Part shown: positions 62,771-64,000 of the stretch, one piece after another
Layout: every line of letters starts with the position of its first letter
Numbering within the stretch: position 1 is the stretch's first letter
From: Rhytidiadelphus loreus
Taxonomy: Eukaryota > Streptophyta > Bryopsida > Hypnales > Hylocomiaceae
Reading direction: 5' to 3'
NCBI GenBank assembly: GCA_947034895.1
Contig: OX344764.1
Location: forward strand, 34,722,935 to 34,786,934
DNA: 64,000 nt
Notes under the pieces: generated by a model
Database searches by the model: none
Seen by the model: the letters and a program-made list of their open reading frames with translations, nothing else
Told to the model about the DNA's origin: nothing
Translations under genes and position numbers: made by a program

Positions 62771-64000
62771 GGATGTTGCCCCTGTGCTGGCCGACTTGTT
62801 CCAATGTTTGTATATACTGTACGTTTCAGGAATTGAAAAAATCCAAGCTATCTGTGCTTCGGCAAGATGCAATGCCTTCCGGAAGTTTGGTGTACTCTTG
62901 GGAGTGTACCAATGGCTTCAACTGGCCTGTTTGTGTTGCGCTGCATTGACGGGAAGGCTCTATTGCTTCCCCTGCAATTTTGGGTATCTCAAAGTCGTCT
63001 TCGTCAGACCATAACCTTCTTGATAAAGGAGTTGCCGACACCTTGGGGCCATGTACTCATTCAAGGAAGATTGACAGTATCCCAGATGCCTCATCTTTTG
63101 TCATCTTCTTTCTTTGGCACAGATCCGTCCTCTTACATCTTGAGTTGGCTGGAAAAAGCCTGCAATGGTTGGTGCTCAGCCAACTATTGGAGACAGATGG
63201 TCCATGCCCCAACTAGGCAGTGTGTACTCTCTGTACTGTCAAGTATTATAGACAGGTGTAGTCGTTGCCAATCAGGTGCATACTCAAGGTGAAAGGGTTG
63301 GTATTCTGACAACTATTGCTCTCTGTTGTAGTCAATCTCACGCCCTCTTTAGCACTCCACTGAAAAGGGTGGGGCAACAATACCCTTGCTGTGGAGTTTG
63401 GGCCATAATGAAGGAGCACGATTATTTACCTTAAGATTGAAGAGAGTATTGAGGGCACATGTTACAGCGAACTCGAGCTTTGGGGATGTCTGGTCCAATT
63501 TAACATTGTAGAGTGTTCTGTACAGTCAGGTCCAGCTGAATTACAAAATTTTCAAGTCAGTTTTCACTAGAAAGTGCAGCAACTTTAGAAAGCTCTAGTG
63601 TGCTAAAAAATGAACCAATTTTGAAACCACAAATTGTGTTGGAATTGCAATAAAAGTGTACTTCAACTTCATAACAAAAAACATAAAAATTAATAAGCAA
63701 TAAGCAATAATTAATAATTAATAATTTAAAATTAATAATTTAAAATTATACAACAATTTGGATTCCTTAATACACTATTTACTATTTCAAAGACCCAAAG
63801 GATAGTCAAAGATTTTTTGCATTTGGGTGAAGAAATTATATAAGCAATTCAAGTGGTATGGGAATAAGTAACTCTAAAGCAATTGTGAAAGTTCATTTCT
63901 TATATGTACCCATTGAATACAAGTTGTAATTTTCAGAAATGTTGACAATAGATAGTACATAGTATATATAAAACATCAAACTCTTTGTATGATTTTCAAT
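62771..64000. other. PRT1 3' region, possible alternative last exon, then AT-rich DNA
   Basis: After the TGA at 62768-62770, a TTTCAG acceptor at about 62830 precedes an open segment beginning ELKKSKLSVLRQDAMPSGSL, which runs about 40 codons to a stop. Joined to an earlier donor (CGG|GTTGTT near 62752) it would replace the last residues of PRT1. It may equally be 3' UTR. From 63600 onward the DNA is very AT-rich with (AATTAATAATTTAAA) repeats and no gene. Confidence 0.4.

Noticed and set aside
62867..63292. 141-codon plus frame downstream of PRT1
   Set aside because: It overlaps the more protein-like alternative-exon frame and lacks any motif; most likely 3' UTR.

Overview
The window is plant nuclear DNA. 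Introns have GT-AG (once GC-AG) borders, there are no operons, intergenic DNA is AT-rich and full of small transposons and minisatellites, and the gene set is plant-specific (TONNEAU1, ROP GTPase, PRT1). The type of genome (compact multi-exon genes about 10-20 kb apart, a type-I ROP ending in CVIL) suggests a bryophyte, perhaps a liverwort such as Marchantia. That assignment is inference and cannot be settled from this sequence alone.

Layout: 1-5.0 kb holds minisatellites and degraded repeat DNA with one decayed antisense coding relic. 5.0-8.7 kb looks like a 3.65 kb terminal-inverted-repeat element with a decayed leucine-rich-repeat (LRR) gene fragment inside it. 9.67-14.57 kb is a 12-exon TONNEAU1 (TON1) gene. 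18.41-23.99 kb is a 14-exon UBA5 gene (E1 of the UFM1 pathway). 24-41 kb is gene-poor and holds several families of short inverted-repeat transposons, a diverged array of about 400-bp units and simple tandem arrays. 41.87-43.78 kb is a 7-exon ROP/RAC small GTPase. 44-57 kb is again transposon and minisatellite DNA. 57.2-59.0 kb (minus strand) is a probable small unrecognised gene, head-to-head with a PRT1-type N-degron E3 ligase at 60.87-62.77 kb.

The reading frames of TON1 (442 aa), UBA5 (443 aa), ROP (196 aa) and PRT1 (502 aa) were reconstructed exon by exon. In each, intron phases match and total CDS length is a multiple of three. The genes do not form one pathway: TON1 and ROP both act in cytoskeleton and polarity control, and UBA5 and PRT1 both act in ubiquitin-type conjugation, but their proximity is probably chance.

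The most interesting material is in the gaps. A three-copy CATTAGATG-ended element has an empty-site paralogue in this same window, which shows insertion without target-site duplication. Two families (about 0.94 kb and 0.67 kb) share TTAACCCCTAAA ends. A TTAA-flanked element, a nested pogo-like element with TA duplication and three hairpin elements are also present. The 3.65 kb element seems to share its ends with 0.22 kb derivatives elsewhere in the window.
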